From positions 62,001 to 126,000 of the forward strand of contig NZ_JAOPKZ010000004.1 in NCBI RefSeq assembly GCF_025519785.1: a DNA stretch of 64,000 nt, read 5' to 3'. Numbering within the stretch: position 1 is the first letter of the stretch; each line of letters starts with the position of its first letter. A program made the translations under genes and the position numbers. Under the pieces are notes generated by a model. That model ran no database searches. It was given only the letters and a program-made list of their open reading frames with translations, and had not been told where the DNA came from. Source of the DNA: Staphylococcus marylandisciuri (GTDB taxonomy: Bacteria > Bacillota > Bacilli > Staphylococcales > Staphylococcaceae). Shown here piece by piece: positions 11,210-17,678 of this stretch.

Positions 11210-12886
11210 TTGGGATTAAAAGTAGATATGAGTGAAGTACGCAATTTGAAAAAAAGTATTAGTAATTCTTTAGATTCTGTAAATGAAAAAGTCAATTCAT
11301 TAAGCAGCAGTATGTCAAATCTTGTTAATGCTGAAGGCTTTGAAGGAGAAGCTGCCACTAGTGTAAAAACCTATACTAATACCTTTCACATTAAAACAAT
11401 TGATAAAATAGAAAAGATAAATGAACGATTTAAATCGGATATGTCTAAGTCTATAGAAAAATTTCAAAGTGAAGTAGATAATAATGAATCTGCAATTTTA
11501 GTTGAAGATCAAATTAAAGAATATAAGACTGATATTGAAGATGCAATAAAAGAAGTTTATAGATCAGCAAGTAAAGCAAATGAAGCAATTGCAAAAGTAT
11601 CAGAATTAACTACAGCTACAGAAATAAAAAAAGATAACTTATTTAATAAAATGGGCGAATTTAATAAGCATATTGATAAAACAATTGAAAAATTAACTAG
11701 CTTTGATTCGAATAATTCTATTGACGGAGATAGAACAGATAACTTGATAACTGAGTTAAGTGGCTTGAGTTCCTATGTAAAAGGATTATCTCCAAATAGA
11801 GCTAGAATAAAATCTACAAGTTCTAAGATAGAGAATGCTATTATAAGGCACAAAACGAGTGAAAAACTCATTAAATGGCAAAAGCTTATGGAGTCTACAA
11901 GTGACAAACTATATAGCGTACCAGGTCTAAGTAAAAAGAATTATGATTTAATTCTAACGGCGGGACGAGAGTATTTTGCTTTGAAAGCAATTGGCGGAGG
12001 TAGTGCAAGAAAAGGATTTAGTAAATATATGAATATCAGAGACATGGATAAACTCATTAACAATTTAGATAAAAAAACTTTAAGTAAAATGGCTACAATT
12101 TTTAATACTGATAGAGGAAATATTAAGATTAAGAACGTTATTAAAAATGCAGGTGAATTTGTTAAAAGCAATCCATTTGAAAAAGGGAATTTAGTGAATT
12201 GGATGACTAAAGTACAAGAATATGATAGTAAAAGCGCTGAATTATTGAAGCAAATTGTAAAAGATAAAAACTTCCAATATCAATTCGGTGATGCTAAAAA
12301 GTTTTTTGATGAAGCTGAAGTGAAAAAAGCGGCAAAAACAGAATTTAAAAATACATTTGTAAAGCAAAGTTTTAGAGAAACAATTTTGAAAAAAGAAAAT
12401 TTTCAATCAGCAACTGCTTTTCAAAAAAATATAAAAAAATATTGGAATGATGATATAAAACAAGGAGTTAAAGAATTTGGAAAAGGTTTTAAAAATAAAA
12501 ATATATTAGGGAAATCAGGGATGTTATTGAATGGGGGTGGCAAAATATTTAAACCAATAGCGTTCGTTAGTGCTTTTACAGATAATTTAAATAAAGATTC
12601 AAAACAAGAACAACTAGTAAGCCTGGGCGTTGATTTATCAATAGCTAGTGGGAGTATCGCAGCAGGTACAGCTATAGGTACTGCTATTCCAATTCCAGTA
12701 GTCGGACCAATACTCGGTGCAATTGCAGGTGGATTTGTAGGGATGGCAGCTGACTTTAAAATAGGAGATAAAGCTATAAAAGATCATGTCAAAGATGGGA
12801 TTAATAGTGGTTTAAACAAAACAAAAGATGCATTTAGTAATGGTTGGGGTCAAGTAGCAAGTGGATTTAAATCAGTATTTAATTAG
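11210..12886 (+). CDS. LXG-domain type VII toxin with glycine-zipper C-terminus
   Basis: 558-residue type VII effector. The start is TTG (MGLKVDMSEV), 7 nt after AAGGAGGG. The N-terminal about 200 residues form the long helical LXG domain used for export. A middle basic helical region follows (about 220-460). Residues about 463-530 are a glycine-rich hydrophobic hairpin with repeated small-xxx-small spacing (SIAAGTAIGTAIPIP, then GPILGAIAGGFVGMAAD), then a short amphipathic tail. No nuclease, deaminase, ADP-ribosyltransferase or NADase motif is visible. The C-terminus resembles the membrane-depolarising toxins TspA (S. aureus) and TelE (Streptococcus gallolyticus), so a membrane-permeabilising antibacterial role is inferred, not shown. 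Confidence 0.85.
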   Translation: MGLKVDMSEVRNLKKSISNSLDSVNEKVNSLSSSMSNLVNAEGFEGEAATSVKTYTNTFHIKTIDKIEKINERFKSDMSKSIEKFQSEVDNNESAILVEDQIKEYKTDIEDAIKEVYRSASKANEAIAKVSELTTATEIKKDNLFNKMGEFNKHIDKTIEKLTSFDSNNSIDGDRTDNLITELSGLSSYVKGLSPNRARIKSTSSKIENAIIRHKTSEKLIKWQKLMESTSDKLYSVPGLSKKNYDLILTAGREYFALKAIGGGSARKGFSKYMNIRDMDKLINNLDKKTLSKMATIFNTDRGNIKIKNVIKNAGEFVKSNPFEKGNLVNWMTKVQEYDSKSAELLKQIVKDKNFQYQFGDAKKFFDEAEVKKAAKTEFKNTFVKQSFRETILKKENFQSATAFQKNIKKYWNDDIKQGVKEFGKGFKNKNILGKSGMLLNGGGKIFKPIAFVSAFTDNLNKDSKQEQLVSLGVDLSIASGSIAAGTAIGTAIPIPVVGPILGAIAGGFVGMAADFKIGDKAIKDHVKDGINSGLNKTKDAFSNGWGQVASGFKSVFN

Positions 12887-12897
12887 GAGGTGAAAAT

Positions 12898-12969
12898 ATG
12901 GATTTAGAAGATATTCAAAGACAATGTATAGAGAACATTAGGCATTCACATTTAATTAGGTTCACGTGA
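12898..12969 (+). pseudogene. Truncated 23-codon reading frame after the LXG gene
   Basis: A very good Shine-Dalgarno (TAGGAGGTGAAAAT) stands in front of an ATG, but the frame stops after 23 residues (MDLEDIQRQCIENI...). It looks like the start of a gene that followed the toxin and was later deleted or frameshifted. The position right behind a toxin is where an immunity gene is expected. It could also be a real small peptide, which I consider less likely. Confidence 0.45.
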
Positions 12970-13203
12970 GTCGATTAAATAGCATATGGTTTGTATTTGT
13001 TTATCTATTTTGGAGTGGGATTTAAGGGTGGAGTGCCTATGTATATGAAAGTCTATATATGTATTTCTCTATTATTATGGTACGTTCTATACTTACAATA
13101 AAAAGGAAAAATTACTCTCTGATTTTAATGAGATCATTATAAGTCGAGGTTGATAAATTACTTTATAGTTAATTTACTTTCTGGTTATAATATACCTTTT
13201 TAG
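12970..13203 (+). pseudogene. Decayed membrane-protein coding remnant
   Basis: There is no open frame of useful length, but pieces in different frames read like a membrane protein. The frame starting at 13039 gives MYMKVYICISLLLWYVLYLQ then stops. After a frame change, residues such as YNKKEKLLSDFNEIIISRG continue. Together with the fragments on either side this suggests one or two broken membrane protein genes, possibly former immunity genes for the adjacent toxin. Confidence 0.4.
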
Positions 13204-13566
13204 ATGAGCACTGTCTATGTATTTTATTGTTCGGGTTCTAGAGGTGATGCATTTGACTACTGGTTAATCATAGCAGGGTTAATTTTCATGTCCGCAGTAG
13301 TTTTATTTATTTTTAGTTGCGGTGAATTTAAAATGTTTATTGAAAAATATATTTCAATAAAAAAGTTTTGCGGATTTATTTTAGTCATCATCTAATTTAT
13401 TGGTTTATTTTATTTATCAATGATTGTACCAGCAGACTCTGAAGAATATACAACGATTTGGATGGGAATGATAATGCTTTTTTGTTGTCATATGTTTATA
13501 GGGAGATCGTATTTTTATTTAACACTTTTTGATTTTTATTCAGAAAAAGACGGGATTGATTTATAG
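13204..13566 (+). pseudogene. Membrane protein gene broken by an in-frame stop
   Basis: One frame runs from ATG 13204 to TAG 13564-13566, interrupted only by TAA at 13393-13395. The two halves (63 and 56 codons) read through as a protein with three likely membrane helices: DYWLIIAGLIFMSAVVLF, CGFILVII-stop-FIGLFYLSMI, and WMGMIMLFCCHMFIG. There is no Shine-Dalgarno before 13204 and a stop codon directly precedes it, so the 5' part is probably lost too. Its place between an LXG toxin and intact membrane genes suggests a decayed immunity protein. A sequencing error or programmed readthrough is possible but less likely. Confidence 0.6.
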
Positions 13567-14021
13567 TGGAGTTAGGAATGCTAATAATGCCATTTTGTGT
13601 AAAAATTACATTTGAAATTGATAAAAATGATGATTGGTTGGATGGTTTAGATACTGTGAATGAATTCTTTAAGGACAAAGATATATATCCTACTGGTCCA
13701 ATCATATTTCAAAAAAAGTCTATTGGAATCGGTGAGTATGAATATACAGCGTTTATTTCATTAAATACAGAATTACATGATATACCCGAATTAAATATAG
13801 AATATATCGATATGTTAGAGGTTGGTCCAACACTATCTGAAAAATGTTTCGAAGAAAGTGAATTTGAGCAAGTCTATAGCCAAATAGAGCTAGCAGCAAA
13901 GGAAAATGAAGTTAAAATACTAGACCAACCCTATTACCATGTAATGGTTGATTACTTTGGTGGGAGTGTCTTTGAAATATATGCTCAATTAGAACTGAGC
14001 GATGGTGATAATAGTGAATAA
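13566..14021 (+). CDS. DUF5085-like T7SS-associated protein, copy 1
   Basis: 151-residue soluble acidic protein. Shared motifs with the next gene (TGPIIF near residue 43, QPYYHVMVDY near 122) show that the two are paralogues. I believe they belong to the DUF5085 family, often found beside LXG modules in Firmicutes, with no established function. The GTG at 13566 overlaps the previous stop; ATG 13587, 10 nt after AGGA, is an equally good start (144 residues). There are no membrane helices or signal peptide. A cytoplasmic chaperone or accessory role in effector handling is a guess. Confidence 0.65.
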   Translation: MELGMLIMPFCVKITFEIDKNDDWLDGLDTVNEFFKDKDIYPTGPIIFQKKSIGIGEYEYTAFISLNTELHDIPELNIEYIDMLEVGPTLSEKCFEESEFEQVYSQIELAAKENEVKILDQPYYHVMVDYFGGSVFEIYAQLELSDGDNSE

Positions 14022-14472
14022 ACATAGCTATTCATCAATCAGATTAAAAAATGTAGCATATAAAGAATTTTTAGATATAACTATCCAAGATTACGAGATG
14101 ATTTTTAAACAGTTTATATATTTATGTGAAGATGTCGGTGTTAGTTCTACTGGACCCATTAATTTCGCAGTAACACAAATAGACTTACAAAAAAAGTTTA
14201 ATATAGAAGTTTTTATGCAAGTAGATAAAGGTTTTAGACCAACCAAGGATTTGAATTTTAGAACATATTTTTGTATAGATATGCTATTACAAGGAAGAAT
14301 AACTTCAAATAATTTTGTTGAGGATGAAATAGCGTTATTAGAAGATATGAATAAGTTTGCTAAAGAAAATAACTTGAGTTTCGTTTCACCGTACTATCAT
14401 ACCTTTAAAACTGATAGAAAAAGTGAAAATGGCTGGATCGATGTGAAAGCAAAGGTTTTTGAAAATGATTAG
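14014..14472 (+). CDS. DUF5085-like T7SS-associated protein, copy 2
   Basis: About 152-residue soluble protein related to the preceding one (STGPINF near residue 45, SPYYHTF near 129). The two genes overlap slightly. I chose GTG 14014 because GGTGAT lies just upstream; ATG 14002 in the same frame would add four residues. It is rich in Phe, Asp and Lys. The side-by-side pair indicates duplication with strong divergence, or two subunits of a heteromer. Function is unknown. Confidence 0.65.
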   Translation: MNKHSYSSIRLKNVAYKEFLDITIQDYEMIFKQFIYLCEDVGVSSTGPINFAVTQIDLQKKFNIEVFMQVDKGFRPTKDLNFRTYFCIDMLLQGRITSNNFVEDEIALLEDMNKFAKENNLSFVSPYYHTFKTDRKSENGWIDVKAKVFEND

Positions 14473-14502
14473 TTATTGGGATTGAAGATGGGAGTGAATG
14501 AT

Positions 14503-15090
14503 TTGATATATATTGTATTAATAAGTTTGTTTATAATGTTTTATGCTGTTAGAGCTATAAGTGTATTAAAAAACGCTGGTTTTTCCTTGCTATCATTTTT
14601 AATCGATATTCTAATTTTAATAGCTTTAATTAGCTTTTATTATATAGCTGGAAAGTTAGAGGGACGTGATTTAGACAATGTTTTATTTTTTACACATTTA
14701 GGTTCATATATTTATATGTATATTGCTATTAAATACTTTTGGATAAAACCCCGTTTATTAATATATCTGATACAAAAAAACGAAGAGCCAGAAAATGAAG
14801 AACTGGCATCTAAAGAACTAGATTTACAAACATCTAGAATTAGATCAATTTACTATTTTATCATATCAATTGTTCTTCTAGTAATTACCAAATTAAAAAT
14901 GCCGGATAATTTAAGAGAAGATCAATTATCAATGAATCCAATATTTATATTAATTGGAATAATAATTGTATTGATTTGGTTAGCTATCGATATTTATCGT
15001 AAGAAAAAATATGACATATTTTTATTTAAAACAATTGTTCCTTTAGTTGTAACAATTTGGATAATTATAGGAACAATTATTTTAGGGTAA
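14503..15090 (+). CDS. Polytopic membrane protein of the LXG module
   Basis: Hydrophobic protein of about 195 residues with around six membrane helices: three before a charged loop (about 92-110, NEEPENEELASKELD) and three after it. I chose TTG 14503, 8 nt after GGGAG. In-frame starts TTG 14476 and ATG 14488 would lengthen it by 9 or 5 residues. I do not recognise a family. It lies between the DUF5085 pair and the tandem two-helix proteins, and is much more AT-rich than the core genes. A membrane immunity protein against the pore-like LXG toxin is a reasonable inference. Confidence 0.6.
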   Translation: MIYIVLISLFIMFYAVRAISVLKNAGFSLLSFLIDILILIALISFYYIAGKLEGRDLDNVLFFTHLGSYIYMYIAIKYFWIKPRLLIYLIQKNEEPENEELASKELDLQTSRIRSIYYFIISIVLLVITKLKMPDNLREDQLSMNPIFILIGIIIVLIWLAIDIYRKKKYDIFLFKTIVPLVVTIWIIIGTIILG

Positions 15091-15132
15091 ATCGATTTTC
15101 AACAGGAAATACATTATAAAGGAGATATTTAT

Positions 15133-15345
15133 ATGGAAAAGGATGGAAAAGCTTTAAAAGTATGGGCATGGATTTTTATAGTATTAACAATTATCGCTCC
15201 GTTATTTGCGGTAGGAAGTATTATTTGTAGCATTAAATATAAAAAATACGATGAAGCCAAAGGATCAAAACTTTTAATGATCGCAATTATAGTCGGGGTT
15301 ACCATGTTTATTATAAATTTTCTGTTATTACTTGGAATAAGATAA
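15133..15345 (+). CDS. Two-helix small membrane protein, tandem copy 1
   Basis: 70-residue protein with a short polar N-terminus (MEKDGKALKVWAW), membrane helix 1 at about 12-33, a basic cytoplasmic-type loop (KYKKYDEAKGSK), and helix 2 at about 46-68. The Shine-Dalgarno AAAGGAG sits in a leader conserved in all three copies. Unit length including the leader is about 264 nt. I do not recognise a named family. The multicopy layout behind a membrane-active toxin resembles the arrays of TsaI-type immunity genes near tspA in S. aureus, though the proteins are much shorter. Confidence 0.75.
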   Translation: MEKDGKALKVWAWIFIVLTIIAPLFAVGSIICSIKYKKYDEAKGSKLLMIAIIVGVTMFIINFLLLLGIR

Positions 15346-15396
15346 CTATTAATTAAGCACTTTTAACAAGAAATACATTATAAAGGAAATATTTAT

Positions 15397-15603
15397 ATGG
15401 AAGAGAATAAAAAAGATTGGAAAGTATGGGCATGGGTTTTTATAGTACTAACTATTATCAGTCCATTTTTTGCGATAGGAAGTATTATTTGTAGTATTGA
15501 ATATAAAAAATATGACGAAGCCAAAAGATCAAAACTTTTAATGATCGCAATTATAGTTGGAGTTATCATGGTTATTTTAAATTTCCTGGCGTACTTTGGA
15601 TAA
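15397..15603 (+). CDS. Two-helix small membrane protein, tandem copy 2
   Basis: 68-residue paralogue of the preceding gene, with the same layout and the loop YKKYDEAKRSK. The N-terminus (MEENKKDWKVWAW) and the end of helix 2 (FLAYFG) differ from copy 1. The leader (ACAAGAAATACATTATAAAG) is almost identical, so the duplicated unit includes the ribosome binding region. There is no separate terminator between copies, so the three probably form one transcript. Confidence 0.75.
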   Translation: MEENKKDWKVWAWVFIVLTIISPFFAIGSIICSIEYKKYDEAKRSKLLMIAIIVGVIMVILNFLAYFG

Positions 15604-15659
15604 GATAACTATTAATTAAGCACTTTTAACAAGAAATATATTATAAAGGAGAAATTTAT

Positions 15660-15872
15660 ATGGAACAGAATGGAAAAGGTTTAAAAAGATGGGCGTGGAT
15701 TTTTATAGTATTAACAATTATTACTCCGTTATTTGCGATAGGAAGTATTATTTGTAGTATTAAATATAAAAAATATGATGAAGCCAAAGGATCAAAACTC
15801 CTAAAGATCGCAGTTACAGCTGCATTAACTATAGTTCTTTTGAACATACTGACACTACTTGGATTAAGATAA
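15660..15872 (+). CDS. Two-helix small membrane protein, tandem copy 3
   Basis: 70-residue paralogue. Helix 1 and the loop are conserved (WIFIVLTIITPLFAIGSI, KYKKYDEAKGSK), while helix 2 has diverged (IAVTAALTIVLLNILTLLG). This pattern, a constant first half and a variable second helix, would fit different recognition by the second helix. It is the last gene of the type VII module before the insertion sequences. The repeated tail TAACT(A/C)TTAATTAAGCA follows each copy. Confidence 0.75.
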   Translation: MEQNGKGLKRWAWIFIVLTIITPLFAIGSIICSIKYKKYDEAKGSKLLKIAVTAALTIVLLNILTLLGLR

Positions 15873-16035
15873 CTCTTAATTAAGCATTTTGTAAAGATTT
15901 AGTCTAATTCAGAACTGCTTTTTAATTGCTAAATGGTAATCATGTACTGTACGTTTTTTTTCAGGGAAGGTTTCGCCGTTATATTAAGATAGGCATACCT
16001 CATGTCATGTTAATACGCAATATAGAATAAGTAAA

Positions 16036-16205
16036 GGGAGCGGGACGGAAATCTAATTTGAATAAAAAGATTTCGTAGTCCCGCCTCGGCAAGGACAATT
16101 AGAATTAAAAAAAGCTTGATACAAGCGCGTTTTCAAATCAGTCATCTACTGCCAAGATGCTAAAAGGGTCTGGGACATTACATTATGTCCCAGACTCATT
16201 TTTTA
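16036..16205 (+). repeat. Dispersed palindromic repeat, long form (copy 1)
   Basis: Begins GGGAGCGGGACGGAAATC, continues with AAAGATTTCGTAGTCCCG, then a second hairpin centred on AAGCTTGATACAAGCGCGTT between CTAGAATT/GTCATCTACTG-type arms, and ends with a GTCTGGGACAT...ATGTCCCAGAC hairpin followed by T residues. The last part can act as a terminator for the type VII module. The stretch 15901-16035 before it shows no gene. Confidence 0.85.
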
Positions 16206-16393
16206 TAGTTAAAGAGAGAAGTAGATCGTGCGGTCTTTTGGATTTTAAATCCGTATTCAAAACCGATCAGCTTTACTCTCGCCTTTTGAAATTCGATTGG
16301 AGTATGTTGGGTTCTTGAAACCGTGTATAGGAAAGTGAAATGAGAAAGGTTAAGTAAAGTTCTTGCTTCTCAAAAACGATATTGGAGGTTTGA

Positions 16394-16505
16394 CTTATCA
16401 ATTATTTAGGCATTGATATAAGTAAGAAAAACAGTGTCATCGCTCATTATAACCATGACAAGCTCCAAGTTGTGAGAATTGCTCCTTTTAATTTTATTAA
16501 TCTCT
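16394..16505 (+). pseudogene. N-terminal remnant of an IS110-family transposase
   Basis: The frame reads NYLGIDISKKNSVIAHY, then NHDKLQVVRIAPF. This is the start of the DEDD domain of IS110-family transposases, whose first catalytic Asp lies in the GIDISK motif. It stops at TAA 16503-16505 and the rest of the gene is absent. TTGGAGG lies just upstream, and the native start is out of frame or lost. The 16206-16393 region before it is probably the old left end of the element. Confidence 0.6.
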
Positions 16506-16574
16506 AAACATTAATCTCCACAATATAAAGATACTACCCACTATAGCAATAATTATAAAGAACCAAATACCCAT
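16497..16574 (-). CDS. Possible 25-residue membrane peptide
   Basis: Reverse-strand frame: MGIWFFIIIAIVGSIFILWR, then LMFRD and a stop. A strong Shine-Dalgarno (AGGGAGGG at 16578-16585 complement) is 4-6 nt before the ATG. The peptide is a single hydrophobic helix with a charged C-terminus, as seen in small membrane toxins and small subunits of membrane complexes. I recognise no family. The IS431 left end begins 16 nt upstream of the start codon, so its native promoter has been replaced or removed. The frame could also be chance. Confidence 0.4.
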   Translation of the reverse strand: MGIWFFIIIAIVGSIFILWRLMFRD

Positions 16575-16589
16575 TTAATCCCTCCCTAG

Positions 16590-17379
16590 GGTTCTGTTGC
16601 AAAGTTAATTTTGTAGTATAATTTTAACAAAAAGAGGTATTTTCTATGAACTATTTCAGATATAAGCAATTTAACCAAGATATCATAACCGTAACCGTTG
16701 GCTACTACTTAAGATACGCACTGAGTTATCGTGATATATCTGAAATATTAAGAGAACGTGGTGTGAACGTTCATCACTCCACCGTTTATCGTTGGGTTCA
16801 AGAATATGCACCTATTTTGTATCAAATTTGGAAGAAAAAGAATAAAAAAGCTTATTATAAGTGGCATATAGACGAAACGTATATCAAAATTAAAGGGCAA
16901 TGGTGCTACTTATATCGTGCGATTGATGCAGATGGTCATACACTAGATATTTGGTTGCGTAAAAAACGCGATCAGGTTTCAGCTTATGCATTTATTAAGC
17001 GACTGATTAAACAATTTAGTAAACTTAAGATGATTATCACTGACAAAGCACCATCAACAAAGGCAGCTATATCTAAAGCAATTAAAGATTTTAACCTCAA
17101 CAAAGATTGTCATTGTACGTCTAAATATCTCAACAACTTAATTGAACAAGACCATCGTCATATTAAAATAAGAGAAGGGAAATATCAAAATTTAAATACA
17201 GCTAAAAATACACTTAAAGGCATTGAATGTGTTTATGGATTGTATAAAAAGAACCGCAGGTCTCTTCAGATCTACGGTTTTTCACCATGTCATGAAATAA
17301 GTTACATGTTGGCGAGTTAATAGCAAAAAACATCAAAGTCATCACTAGTGATTTATTTTTATAACTTTGCAACAGCTCC
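16590..17379 (+). mobile_element. IS431/IS257-like insertion sequence (IS6/IS26 family)
   Basis: The 790-bp span equals the known IS431 length. The left inverted repeat GGTTCTGTTGCAAAGTTAA starts at 16590. The right end, read on the complement, is GGAGCTGTTGCAAAGTTAT, matching except at two of the outermost four bases and the last base. The flanking octamers (ctccctag left, ttaaaacc right) do not match, so there is no target duplication. That suggests recombination or an adjacent deletion rather than a simple insertion. The right end directly abuts the stop codon of the ylaF-like gene. Confidence 0.9.
16646..17320 (+). CDS. IS431/IS257-like transposase (IS6 family)
   Basis: Complete 224-residue DDE transposase of the IS6/IS26 family. 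It has an N-terminal helix-turn-helix (around SYRDISEILRERG) followed by the catalytic core with D76 (WHIDETYIK), D133 (IITDKAPS) and E167 (LIEQDHRHIK). The length is exactly typical of IS431. AAGAGG precedes the ATG. With all catalytic residues present it should be active. In staphylococci this family moves resistance genes and promotes replicative fusion and deletion. Confidence 0.96.
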   Translation: MNYFRYKQFNQDIITVTVGYYLRYALSYRDISEILRERGVNVHHSTVYRWVQEYAPILYQIWKKKNKKAYYKWHIDETYIKIKGQWCYLYRAIDADGHTLDIWLRKKRDQVSAYAFIKRLIKQFSKLKMIITDKAPSTKAAISKAIKDFNLNKDCHCTSKYLNNLIEQDHRHIKIREGKYQNLNTAKNTLKGIECVYGLYKKNRRSLQIYGFSPCHEISYMLAS

Positions 17380-17580
17380 TTAAAACCAATCATTCTCACG
17401 GTATTTCTTCTTAAGGGAGAAACCTACGCCAAATGTTGCAATGAATAGTATAAGTGTTAAAATCATGTATGGAATATTTCCAGCGCCTATACTGAAACTA
17501 AAAAGCGTTAGGAATAATATAGCGAGTACTGCAAGTACCCAGAATATTGCTTTAGACTTTTTTTGTTGATTGTCTTGCAT
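17380..17580 (-). CDS. YlaF-like small membrane protein (DUF5325)
   Basis: 66-residue protein. A basic N-terminus (MQDNQQKKSKA) is followed by two membrane helices (about 10-30 and 34-54) and a charged end (KKKYRENDWF). It lies divergently upstream of typA, the place of ylaF next to ylaG/typA in Bacillus and of the equivalent gene in S. aureus. Its stop codon is immediately adjacent to the IS431 end, so any downstream terminator has been lost. Function is unknown. Confidence 0.75.
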   Translation of the reverse strand: MQDNQQKKSKAIFWVLAVLAILFLTLFSFSIGAGNIPYMILTLILFIATFGVGFSLKKKYRENDWF

Positions 17581-17620
17581 CTAGACCACACCTTCTTGTA
17601 TTCTTTCATCAATTATATGA

Positions 17621-17626
17621 TATAAT
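17621..17626 (+). promoter_or_regulatory. Probable typA promoter -10 element
   Basis: TATAAT at 17621-17626, with a weak TTGTAT at 17596-17601 (19-nt spacer). It lies between the divergent ylaF-like gene and typA, about 50 nt before the typA start. Confidence 0.45.
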
Positions 17627-17678
17627 AAAAAAGTTGCAATTAAAAGTGGGAATCTACTATAAGAAAGGAAAATATATA

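Larger units (their letters stand above)
15133..15900 (+). repeat. Three tandem ~264-nt duplicated units
   Basis: Leader, small membrane gene and tail are repeated three times with starts at 15133, 15397 and 15660 (periods 264 and 263). Both coding and leader DNA are conserved, pointing to fairly recent unequal duplication. Coding identity is highest in the first helix and loop. Confidence 0.85.

Noticed and set aside
13204..13395. 63-residue intact small membrane protein
   Set aside because: No ribosome site and the same frame continues with membrane-like sequence after the stop, so a broken longer gene is the better reading.
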